Source: an uncultured Cellvibrio sp.
GTDB lineage: Bacteria > Pseudomonadota > Gammaproteobacteria > Pseudomonadales > Cellvibrionaceae
Direction of reading: 5' to 3'
Length of the DNA: 9,903 nucleotides
NCBI GenBank assembly: GCA_946481735.1
Contig: CAMLOU010000150.1
Location: forward strand, 1 to 9,903
Of this stretch, positions 1 through 5,653 are shown one piece after another. Below the pieces are notes generated by a model. That model made no database searches. It worked only from the letters and a program-made list of their open reading frames with translations, and was not told the DNA's origin. How positions within the stretch are numbered: position 1 is the stretch's first letter; every line of letters begins with the position of its first letter. The position numbers were made by a program, and so were the translations under genes.

Positions 1-1433
1 GGGTCGATGGCTTTTTGCATCAGGGTGATATTGCGCTCGGAGTTGACCATCACCCCTTCGGCTTCGGCCCAGAGCGCACCGGGCAACAGGATGTCGGCGT
101 AACGGTTGGTTTCGGTATCGAGGAAAGCGTCCTGGGTGATCACCAGTTCCGCGCGGGTGAGGCCGTCGATAACCGTTTGGCGATTGGGCACACTGGCCAC
201 GGGGTTGGTGCAGATCACCCAACAGGCTTTCACCGCACCAGCGGCCATGCGTTCAAACAAATCGATAGTGCCTTTGCCCAGTGTGGTGGGCAGGCTATTG
301 CGCGGAATCTGCCACAAGTCTTCAACAAAGGCGCGATCAGCCTCCGACAATAGACTGCGCTGGCCGGGCAACCCCGGTCCCATATAACCCATCTCCCGCC
401 CGCCCATGGCATTGGGCTGGCCGGTCAGCGAAAACGGACCGCTGCCGGGACGGCAGATCTTGCCGGTGGCGAGGTGCAGGTTGCAGATGGCGTTGGTGTG
501 CCAGGTGCCGTGGGTACTCTGGTTGAGGCCCATGGTCCAGCAGGTCATAAATTCCGGCGCGGCGCCGAGCCACTGGGCGGCTTTGATGATATCCGCCGCA
601 GGGATGCCGGTGATGCAAGCCACATGCTCCGGCGTGTACTCCGCAAGGAATTCCGGCATGGCGTCCCAACCTTCCGTAAAGGCGGCGATAAATTCGGCGT
701 CGGTGTGGCCGTCCTGGTGCAATAGGTGCAACAAGCCGTTGAGCAGCGCGAGGTCCGTGCCCGGTTTGATTTGCAAAAACAGATCGGCTTTGTCAGCGGT
801 GCCATTGCGGCGCGGGTCAACGACGATCAGCCTGGCGCCCTGCTTGACCCGCTCCATCATCCGCAGAAACAGGATCGGGTGGCAGTCCGCCATGTTGGCG
901 CCGATGACGAGGAATGCATCGGCTTTATCAAAATCCTGATAGGAACCGGGCGGTGCATCGGCCCCCAGGGATTGTTTGTAACCGGCACCCGCACTGGCCA
1001 TGCACAGGCGCGAGTTGGATTCGATATTGTTGGTGCCGATAAAACCCTTGGCGAGTTTGTTGGCAAGGTACTGGGCTTCGGTGGACATTTGCCCGGAGAC
1101 ATACAGGGCCACGGCATCCGGCCCATGCTGATCGATGATCTGCCGCAGGCGTTTGGCGCTGGCACTGATCGCCTCGTCCATCCCGATCTGCACCGGATCA
1201 CGGCCCCGCTCATTGCGCAGGAACGCCGACTCCATCCGCCCCGAATCGCGCAGCGCCATGGCGCTGGTGGAGCCCTTGGTGCACAGACGACCAAGGTTGG
1301 TGGGATGTTGTTTATCACCACTGACCTTGAGGATTTTTTTGCCGTCGGTTTCCAACAGCATGCCGCAACCTACCCCGCAATAAGGGCAGACGCTGGCGAC
1401 GGTTTTCGTTGATGTCTCAACTGACTCAGACAT
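1..1433 (-). CDS. nasA: Assimilatory nitrate reductase, large molybdenum subunit (N-terminal 477 residues; runs off the left edge)
   Basis: Cytoplasmic enzyme that reduces nitrate to nitrite for nitrogen assimilation, using a 4Fe-4S cluster and a molybdenum bis-MGD cofactor. Reading leftward from the ATG at 1433, the frame stays open to the window edge. The start of the protein has the cluster motif CPYCGVGCG with cysteines at residues 16, 19 and 23 and the fourth at 51 (LCTKG). NSRLCMAS follows, with Cys144 where the molybdenum ligand sits in Nap/Nas enzymes. Further on come VVDPRRN, the MGLNQSTHGT region and NAMGGREMG, all typical of this family. No Tat signal precedes the cluster, which fits an assimilatory cytoplasmic enzyme and not periplasmic NapA. 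Family members are roughly 850-900 residues, so about half is visible. The Shine-Dalgarno signal is weak. The gene lies behind a sigma-54 promoter. NarB-type or formate dehydrogenase-like relatives are less likely. Confidence 0.92.
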   Translation of the reverse strand, partial: MSESVETSTKTVASVCPYCGVGCGMLLETDGKKILKVSGDKQHPTNLGRLCTKGSTSAMALRDSGRMESAFLRNERGRDPVQIGMDEAISASAKRLRQIIDQHGPDAVALYVSGQMSTEAQYLANKLAKGFIGTNNIESNSRLCMASAGAGYKQSLGADAPPGSYQDFDKADAFLVIGANMADCHPILFLRMMERVKQGARLIVVDPRRNGTADKADLFLQIKPGTDLALLNGLLHLLHQDGHTDAEFIAAFTEGWDAMPEFLAEYTPEHVACITGIPAADIIKAAQWLGAAPEFMTCWTMGLNQSTHGTWHTNAICNLHLATGKICRPGSGPFSLTGQPNAMGGREMGYMGPGLPGQRSLLSEADRAFVEDLWQIPRNSLPTTLGKGTIDLFERMAAGAVKACWVICTNPVASVPNRQTVIDGLTRAELVITQDAFLDTETNRYADILLPGALWAEAEGVMVNSERNITLMQKAID

Positions 1434-1476
1434 AAGCGATCATTCAAACAGGAAAATGAAGTATTGAATGGTCTTG

Positions 1477-1493
1477 AGCAAGGCTTATGCCAG
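1477..1493 (-). promoter_or_regulatory. Sigma-54 (RpoN) promoter of nasA
   Basis: On the minus strand this reads CTGGCATAAGCCTTGCT. It has the invariant GG and GC dinucleotides exactly 10 nt apart and the TGGCA and TTGC blocks of the -24/-12 consensus. Transcription would start near 1466, about 33 nt before the nasA ATG. A sigma-54 promoter requires an enhancer-binding activator, and for an assimilatory nitrate reductase the expected one is NtrC under nitrogen limitation. The motif is seen directly; the regulator is inferred. Confidence 0.8.
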
Positions 1494-1564
1494 ACGGAAA
1501 AAAACGGGAGAGCCGGATGAAACTGCGCGCGAAGCGGGAGCACCTTTTTGCCAGGAGACTCTGC

Positions 1565-1577
1565 TAATACTTTGATT
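1565..1577 (-). promoter_or_regulatory. Predicted IHF binding site upstream of nasA
   Basis: The minus strand reads AATCAAAGTATTA, matching every fixed position of WATCAANNNNTTR. It sits in an A/T-rich tract (about 1565-1595). Its centre is near -105 from the predicted sigma-54 start, between the promoter and the NtrC-like dyad. That is where IHF usually bends DNA so an enhancer-bound activator can contact RpoN polymerase. The consensus is loose, so the site rests on position as much as on sequence. Confidence 0.55.
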
Positions 1578-1680
1578 TTTATTAAATTATTTCAGCGGAC
1601 TGTTATCTGACCGCGTAACGGAAACCCGCAGTGAGCACATGCACGATAAATCCCGGCGGCGAGAAAACCACTTTTATGAA

Positions 1681-1697
1681 TGCGCAAAATTAATGCA
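1681..1697. promoter_or_regulatory. NtrC-like enhancer dyad
   Basis: The 17-bp sequence TGCGCAAAATTAATGCA has the inverted TGC-N11-GCA half-sites of NtrC operators (consensus TGCACCA-N3-TGGTGCA). On the minus strand it matches 10 of the 14 fixed positions. Its centre is about 220 bp upstream of the predicted nasA start, within enhancer range. The inner half-site bases are poor, so binding is uncertain. Confidence 0.35.
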
Positions 1698-1762
1698 CAA
1701 AGTCATGCGGCGCTGCTTTTTATGAACCATCACTGCGCATTAAAAACGGCACAGTACGAACC

Positions 1763-1785
1763 AAAAAAGTGCACCAAGGTGTGCA
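1763..1785 (-). terminator. Probable weak intrinsic terminator of the TSUP gene
   Basis: On the minus strand, 20 bp after the transporter stop codon, TGCAC and GTGCA form a 5-bp stem around a 6-nt loop. One C and then six T residues follow. The stem is short, so termination may be inefficient. The same bases resemble an NtrC operator one base short of the consensus length (TGCAC-N6-GTGCA instead of N7), so an operator is an alternative reading. Confidence 0.45.
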
Positions 1786-1804
1786 TCAGAACCCAGGCAG
1801 CACA

Positions 1805-2566
1805 TCAACCGGCGAGATGTTGATAGACGTAGCGCGCCAACATCAACAAACACACGGTCACAATAATGCCGCGCAACAGGATAGGATTTACCTTAAACAG
1901 ATAGTGCGAACCCGCCCAGGCACCCAGCGCCTGCCCCATCATCATGATCAAGCCGACCAGCCACAACACCTGCCCCGCGAACAGGAACACGATGAGCGAT
2001 GCCAGGTTGGTAGCAAAATTCAGCGGCTTGGCGGTCGCGGTGGCCGCAATCAATTCCAGCCCTCGCAAGCTCACACCCGCCAGTGCAAAGAAGGAACCGG
2101 TCCCCGGCCCGAACATCCCGTCGTAGGCACCGATAACAGGAATCACCGTGTTTTTATAGGTGGGCTCACCGAGCCGGGGTTTACCGGTTTCCAGACGCAG
2201 GAAAGGTGAGCCAATAAAATACACCGCGATGATGGCCAGGACAGCGGGGATCATAAATCCCAGTACCTCCGGGTCGACAAATTGAATCAGGATAGTACCC
2301 ACCGCCGAGCCGATGAAGGCCGTCAGCATCAAACCCCGTAGCGCCAGCCAATCGAGCTTACCGCGCCGGAATAATAAAAAACTGGACGTTGCCACCCCCA
2401 CGCAGGCTTGCAGTTTGTTGGTGCCCAGCGCAGCCAGCGGCGGCACGCCGGATAACACCAGCGCCGGGATGGTAATCAGGCCACCGCCACCGGCCAGTGT
2501 GTCGAGGAAGCCGGCGCAGAGTGCCACCACGAACAACATGAGCAATATCTCAGCAGATAATTCCAC
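1805..2566 (-). CDS. TSUP (TauE/SafE, YfcA-type) membrane transporter
   Basis: Inner-membrane protein of the TSUP family, whose members move sulfite, sulfonates or related small anions; the substrate here cannot be told from sequence. Numbered from the GTG at 2566 it is 253 residues, close to E. coli YfcA (about 269). The family's internal duplication is visible. The first half has GFLDTLAGGGGLITIP at about residues 19-34 and TNKLQA at 49-54. The second half has GAYDGMFGPGTGSFFAL from about 146, then a matching ATAKPLNFATN. Most of the rest is hydrophobic membrane segments. GTG at 2566 is preferred because AAAGG lies just upstream; the GTG at 2620 would add 18 residues but has no ribosome site. 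It is divergent from modA, so a link to oxyanion handling is tempting but unproven. Confidence 0.88.
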   Translation of the reverse strand: MELSAEILLMLFVVALCAGFLDTLAGGGGLITIPALVLSGVPPLAALGTNKLQACVGVATSSFLLFRRGKLDWLALRGLMLTAFIGSAVGTILIQFVDPEVLGFMIPAVLAIIAVYFIGSPFLRLETGKPRLGEPTYKNTVIPVIGAYDGMFGPGTGSFFALAGVSLRGLELIAATATAKPLNFATNLASLIVFLFAGQVLWLVGLIMMMGQALGAWAGSHYLFKVNPILLRGIIVTVCLLMLARYVYQHLAG

Positions 2567-2599
2567 GCGGGCACCTTTGGCTGAATGGGAGAGCGGCAA

Positions 2600-2690
2600 A
2601 GTGTACCGGGGGCTCGTCACAAGTTGAACTGTCAGAGGGCATTCCTAGGGCTAATCCCCACACTGCGCGACCGGGCATTTGGGGTACACT
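2600..2690. promoter_or_regulatory. Divergent promoter region with an 8-bp mirror repeat
   Basis: The gap between the TSUP gene and modA holds AGTGTACC at 2600-2607 and its exact reverse complement GGTACACT at 2683-2690. Each contains TACACT pointing outward, a plausible -10 hexamer (4 of 6). The left one would drive the transporter with a start near 2593; the right one would drive modA with a start near 2697. The -35 regions are poor (TTCAAC for the transporter). CCGGGCAT also occurs twice in direct orientation at 2671-2678 and 2700-2707. I see no convincing ModE operator. Confidence 0.25.
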
Positions 2691-2695
2691 CTGTT

Positions 2696-2727
2696 CCTGC
2701 CGGGCATGCGCCGTGCCGCAGGGCAGG
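2696..2727 (+). promoter_or_regulatory. G+C-rich hairpin in the modA leader
   Basis: CCTGCC (2696-2701) pairs with GGCAGG (2722-2727), and inside it GGCA (2703-2706) pairs with TGCC (2714-2717). The result is a roughly 10-bp interrupted stem with a 7-nt loop, ending 36 nt before the modA ATG. No T-run follows, so it is not an obvious terminator. It is far too short to be the known Moco RNA motif. It could be a leader structure or a protein-binding dyad. Confidence 0.35.
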
Positions 2728-2763
2728 TTGATAAACTCCATCAGCATCCAGAATGAATTCGCC

Positions 2764-3510
2764 ATGCACTTTCTCTTACGCAAAAGCCTGATTGCCCTGT
2801 TGCTGTTGTGGATACCCCTCAGCAACGCCGATGAACTTACCATTGCAGTAGCCGCCAACTTCACGCGCGCGGCCAAGCAACTGGTGGCTGAATTCGAGCA
2901 ACGCAGCGAACATCGCGTGCATCTGGCCTTTGGGTCTACCGGTGGCCATTACGCGCAAATTATTCATGGCGCGCCCTTCGATGCGTTTTTTGCAGCGGAT
3001 GCCAAAACGCCGATGCGTCTGGAAGAGGAAGGAAAAACTCAACGCGGTTCGCGTTTTACTTATGCGCGCGGGCTGTTGGTGTTGTGGAGCCCCAAAGCGG
3101 GTGTTGTTGATCCAGAAGGCAAAGTTTTACAGCGCGGTGATTTTGCGCATCTTGCCATGGCTAACCCGCGCCTTGCACCTTACGGATTAGCGGCACAACA
3201 AACGCTGGAAGCCCTGGGGGTTGCGGAGAAACTGCAGGAAAAATTGGTGCGCGGGGAAAATATCAGTCAAACGCATCAGTTTACTCACAGTGGTGCTGCT
3301 GAATTGGGCTTTGTGGCGCTGGCGCAAATTATTGATCCGGGAAAGCCGGAGCAAATCAGCGGTTCTTATTGGCGGGTGCCTGCGGATTTGTATGAGCCTA
3401 TTGAGCAGCAGGCGGTGTTGTTGAGTGATAAAAAGGCTGCGCGGGAGTTTATGGATTTTGTGCGGGGTGAAAAAGGGAAAGGCATTATTCGGGGCTATGG
3501 TTATGAATAG
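2764..3510 (+). CDS. modA: Molybdate ABC transporter, periplasmic substrate-binding protein
   Basis: Captures molybdate (or tungstate) in the periplasm and delivers it to ModB. The 248-residue product has the usual ModA length. It begins with a signal peptide: charged MHFLLRK, a Leu-rich core, and a probable cut after SNA at residue 22. The mature protein starts DELTIAVAANF, the family's first strand and anion-binding turn. It continues with a FGSTG segment near residues 56-60, GAPFDAFFAADAKTP, and ENISQTHQFTHSGAAELGFVAL (about 165-190), all characteristic of ModA. ATG at 2764 is chosen over the upstream ATG at 2713 because only the later start puts the signal peptide at the N terminus; its Shine-Dalgarno is weak. 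It is first in the mod cluster but is separated from modB by 187 bp containing a palindromic repeat. Confidence 0.93.
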   Translation: MHFLLRKSLIALLLLWIPLSNADELTIAVAANFTRAAKQLVAEFEQRSEHRVHLAFGSTGGHYAQIIHGAPFDAFFAADAKTPMRLEEEGKTQRGSRFTYARGLLVLWSPKAGVVDPEGKVLQRGDFAHLAMANPRLAPYGLAAQQTLEALGVAEKLQEKLVRGENISQTHQFTHSGAAELGFVALAQIIDPGKPEQISGSYWRVPADLYEPIEQQAVLLSDKKAAREFMDFVRGEKGKGIIRGYGYE

Positions 3511-3516
3511 CGAGTT

Positions 3517-3546
3517 GGGATTACACGTGCGATTAATTCGACGTGC
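3517..3546 (+). repeat. Possible degraded REP-like unit after modA
   Basis: Seven bases after the modA stop, the sequence keeps the GGATTAC and TAATTCGAC blocks of the intact units found further on. The centre is only 9 nt between the C and TAAT blocks, against 13 in the long units, and the right end is GACGTGC where intact units have GACCTAC. It also contains ACGTGC twice (3525-3530 and 3541-3546). It may be a decayed third member of the repeat cluster. Confidence 0.35.
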
Positions 3547-3555
3547 TAAACAGCG

Positions 3556-3649
3556 TGTCGGATTACGGCGCTTTGCGCCTAATGCGACCTACGGAGCCGT
3601 ATCGAATTAAACCGTCATGTAGGTCGGATTAGCGCAGCGTAATCCGACA
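3556..3649. repeat. REP/BIME-like palindromic element between modA and modB
   Basis: Two units face each other. The left unit (3556-3592, 37 bp) starts TGTCGGATTAC and ends CGACCTAC. The right unit (3619-3649, 31 bp) is a shorter version in opposite orientation. A 26-bp spacer (3593-3618) separates them. Each unit folds on itself: GTCGG, ATTA, a bulged C, a G+C-rich stem, a 3-nt loop, then the complements. The stem is 5 bp in the left unit and 2 bp in the right. The pair recurs at 9821-9903, where the 31-bp unit is identical. This is the layout of bacterial interspersed mosaic elements. It may stabilise or attenuate the mod transcript. Confidence 0.85.
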
Positions 3650-3697
3650 AAACCATCCTCCATCGACAAAAACAACAGTGTTACTCACCGGAGATCT

Positions 3698-4381
3698 ATG
3701 CTTTCTTCTTCAGACCTTTCCGCCCTGTGGCTAACCCTGGAGCTGGCCAGCGTAACCACAGCGATCCTGCTGGTAATCGGCACACCGTTGGCCTGGTGGC
3801 TGACGCGCACTCGCTGGCGTTTTAAGTTCGTGGTGGAAGCATTGGTGGCCTTGCCGTTGGTATTACCGCCCACGGTGCTGGGATTTTATTTATTGATCAC
3901 CCTGAGCCCCAACGGCGTGATCGGCAGCGCGTTGAATACCCTCGGTTTACCCGCCCTGAGTTTTACCTTCGCCGGGCTAGTCGTGGGTTCAGTTATCTAC
4001 TCACTCCCGTTTGTCGTGCAGCCATTACAACAGGCGTTCACCCATATCGGCGCACGTCCAATAGAAGTTGCCGCCACCTTGGGCGCAACACCGCTGGATA
4101 CGTTTTTTACCGTAGTTTTACCCCTCGCACGCCGCGGTTACATCACCGGCGCCGTCCTCGGTTTTGCGCATACCCTGGGAGAATTCGGCGTGGTGTTGAT
4201 GATCGGCGGCAATATTCCCGGCAAGACCCAATTGGCCTCCATGGCGATTTATGATCATGTGGAAGCGGTGGAATACGCACAAGCGCATTGGCTGTCGGCC
4301 TGCCTGTTAATTCTGTCATTGATGTTGTTGATCGGCGTGTATGCGTTAAACCGTCGCTTTGATGTGGTGAGGGCGCGATGA
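3698..4381 (+). CDS. modB: Molybdate ABC transporter, membrane permease
   Basis: Forms the inner-membrane channel of the molybdate importer and couples to the ModC ATPase. The 227-residue product matches ModB length and shows about five hydrophobic segments. VALPLVLPPTVLGFYLL is the hallmark ModB segment. The cytoplasmic EAA loop that docks on the ATPase runs from Glu123 (EVAATLGATP) through VLPLARRGYITG, followed by GFAHTLGEFGVVLMIGGNIPG. A CGGAG ribosome site lies 4 nt before the ATG. The stop codon overlaps the modC start as ATGA (4378-4381), which indicates translational coupling. Confidence 0.95.
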   Translation: MLSSSDLSALWLTLELASVTTAILLVIGTPLAWWLTRTRWRFKFVVEALVALPLVLPPTVLGFYLLITLSPNGVIGSALNTLGLPALSFTFAGLVVGSVIYSLPFVVQPLQQAFTHIGARPIEVAATLGATPLDTFFTVVLPLARRGYITGAVLGFAHTLGEFGVVLMIGGNIPGKTQLASMAIYDHVEAVEYAQAHWLSACLLILSLMLLIGVYALNRRFDVVRAR

Positions 4382-5475
4382 ATTCCACTGCAATAGTCAT
4401 AAAGCTCGACCTGCCCCGCCCGGCATTTCATCTGCAAGTGGACGTGGCGATTCCGGGGCGAGGCATCACGGCGGTCTTCGGTCCGTCCGGCTGTGGCAAA
4501 ACCAGTTTGCTGCGTGCAATCGCCGGTTTGGAGGACGCCGCATTAACCAAACTGCATTCACATATCCAGGTAAACGGCACGGTGTGGTTTTCCGCCACAC
4601 AACAGTTACCCACGCACCAACGCAAGGTCGGCTTTGTTTTTCAGGAAGCCAGCCTGTTTGAACATTTAACCGTACAAAAAAATCTCGCTTACGGTTTCAA
4701 ACGCAATCAATCGTCACGGGGCAATGACGACGAGTTGGTAAAGATCGATGAATTGATAGCGTTACTCGACCTCGCCCCGCTGCTCGAACGCAGCACGCAC
4801 CATTTGTCCGGCGGTGAACGCCAGCGTGTTGCCCTTGCGCGAGCATTGCTTGCGAGTCCCAGGCTCCTGCTGATGGATGAACCCCTCGCCGCGCTGGACC
4901 AACAACGCAAGCAAGAGATCCTGCCTTACCTCGAACGCTTGCAGCAGTATCTGGCGATTCCGGTGATCTATGTCAGCCACGCGCTGGATGAAATTGTGCA
5001 GCTGGCCGATCACCTGTTATTGATGGACAAAGGCAAGATTGTGGCGGCGGGCGCACTCACGGATTTATTGAGTGAACATCCGTTATTGGCACACAGGGAA
5101 GATGCATTCACGTTGCTTCACGGCACCGTCACCGACATCAACAGCGCACATCACCTGACCTGTGTTAGCTTCGGCACAACAACCGTTTATCTGCCGCAAC
5201 TGCATGCAGCGCAACATCAGCCTGTCCGGTTGCGGGTGTATGCCCGGGATGTCAGCCTGTGCCTGGATTATCCGCAACGCACCAGTATCCTGAATATTTT
5301 ACCGGCGCGCATCACGCAGATTGAGGCGGGTGATCGCGGCCAGAATCTGGTGCACCTGGCCATTGAAGATCAGGTATTGCTGGCCCGGATTTCCCATTTG
5401 TCCTGCTATCAATTAGGTTTGGCGGTAGGCCAACAGGTGTACGCGCAGATCAAGGCATTGGCCCTGATGAAATAA
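4378..5475 (+). CDS. modC: Molybdate ABC transporter, ATP-binding protein
   Basis: Cytoplasmic ATPase that powers molybdate import through ModB. In 365 residues it has every nucleotide-binding element: Walker A GPSGCGKTS (35-43), Q-loop FVFQEASLF with Gln89, signature LSGGERQRVALARAL from 143, Walker B LLLMDEP (163-169), D-loop ALD and switch His201 in YVSHALDEI. The C-terminal part, about residues 295-362 (from TSILNILPARI to YAQIKALAL), is the Mop/TOBE domain that binds molybdate and can feed back on transport. The length is typical for ModC. It overlaps modB by 4 bp with a GAGG ribosome site inside the modB end. No clear terminator follows in the 178 bp before the next gene. Confidence 0.95.
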   Translation: MNSTAIVIKLDLPRPAFHLQVDVAIPGRGITAVFGPSGCGKTSLLRAIAGLEDAALTKLHSHIQVNGTVWFSATQQLPTHQRKVGFVFQEASLFEHLTVQKNLAYGFKRNQSSRGNDDELVKIDELIALLDLAPLLERSTHHLSGGERQRVALARALLASPRLLLMDEPLAALDQQRKQEILPYLERLQQYLAIPVIYVSHALDEIVQLADHLLLMDKGKIVAAGALTDLLSEHPLLAHREDAFTLLHGTVTDINSAHHLTCVSFGTTTVYLPQLHAAQHQPVRLRVYARDVSLCLDYPQRTSILNILPARITQIEAGDRGQNLVHLAIEDQVLLARISHLSCYQLGLAVGQQVYAQIKALALMK

Positions 5476-5594
5476 CCTGTGATGGTAGACGAACAGATTT
5501 CAGCTATATTCAGGGGTAACATAGTCGAGGCTCATAAACCGACAGCCGATGAGCAGGTTAAAAAGACAGCGGCTATTCGTACGGATATACATCT

Positions 5595-5623
5595 TTGATC
5601 AAGACACCGCCGTGTCGTACAAC
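5595..5623 (+). promoter_or_regulatory. Possible sigma-70 promoter for the PilZ-like gene
   Basis: TTGATC (5595-5600) and TACAAC (5618-5623) are spaced exactly 17 bp apart, each matching four of six consensus bases. The start would fall near 5630, about 25 nt before the ATG at 5654. The rest of the 5476-5653 gap shows no other clear signal. The match is modest and could be chance. Confidence 0.3.
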
Positions 5624-5653
5624 CTATAAACCGATTGCCATGGCCGCGAATGA

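Larger units (their letters stand above)
1434..1804. other. Intergenic control region between nasA and the TSUP gene
   Basis: This 371-base gap has no convincing gene on either strand. Both flanking genes are on the minus strand, so it is the 3' end of the transporter transcript followed by the upstream region of nasA. It holds a probable weak terminator (1763-1785), an NtrC-like dyad (1681-1697), an AT-rich tract with an IHF consensus (1565-1577) and a sigma-54 promoter (1477-1493). The predicted nasA leader is only about 33 nt, too short for the two-hairpin antitermination leader that NasT/NasR-type regulators use. Confidence 0.7.

Noticed and set aside
726..1412. Plus-strand open frame of 228 codons opposite nasA
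   Set aside because: The minus strand encodes a clear nitrate reductase with all cofactor motifs; this frame has no recognisable family features and is antisense shadow.
1434..1476. Nitrate-responsive antitermination leader for nasA
   Set aside because: Only about 33 nt separate the predicted sigma-54 start from the ATG, and no paired hairpins plus terminator are present.
2640..2763. Moco (molybdenum cofactor) riboswitch upstream of modA
   Set aside because: The leader after any plausible start is about 70 nt with a single hairpin, and it does not show the conserved multi-stem Moco motif.
3425..3610. Small plus-strand frame running from modA into the repeat
   Set aside because: It is the wrong frame of the modA 3' end continued into palindromic repeat DNA; no evidence of coding.
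3556..3649. CRISPR-like repeat pair
   Set aside because: The units are inverted to each other, self-palindromic, unequal in length and only two per site, with no regular array of spacers.
3511..3697. Insertion sequence or integron-type attachment site between modA and modB
   Set aside because: No transposase remnant and no target duplication are visible; the same short unit pair recurs after fimX, which fits a REP/BIME repeat.
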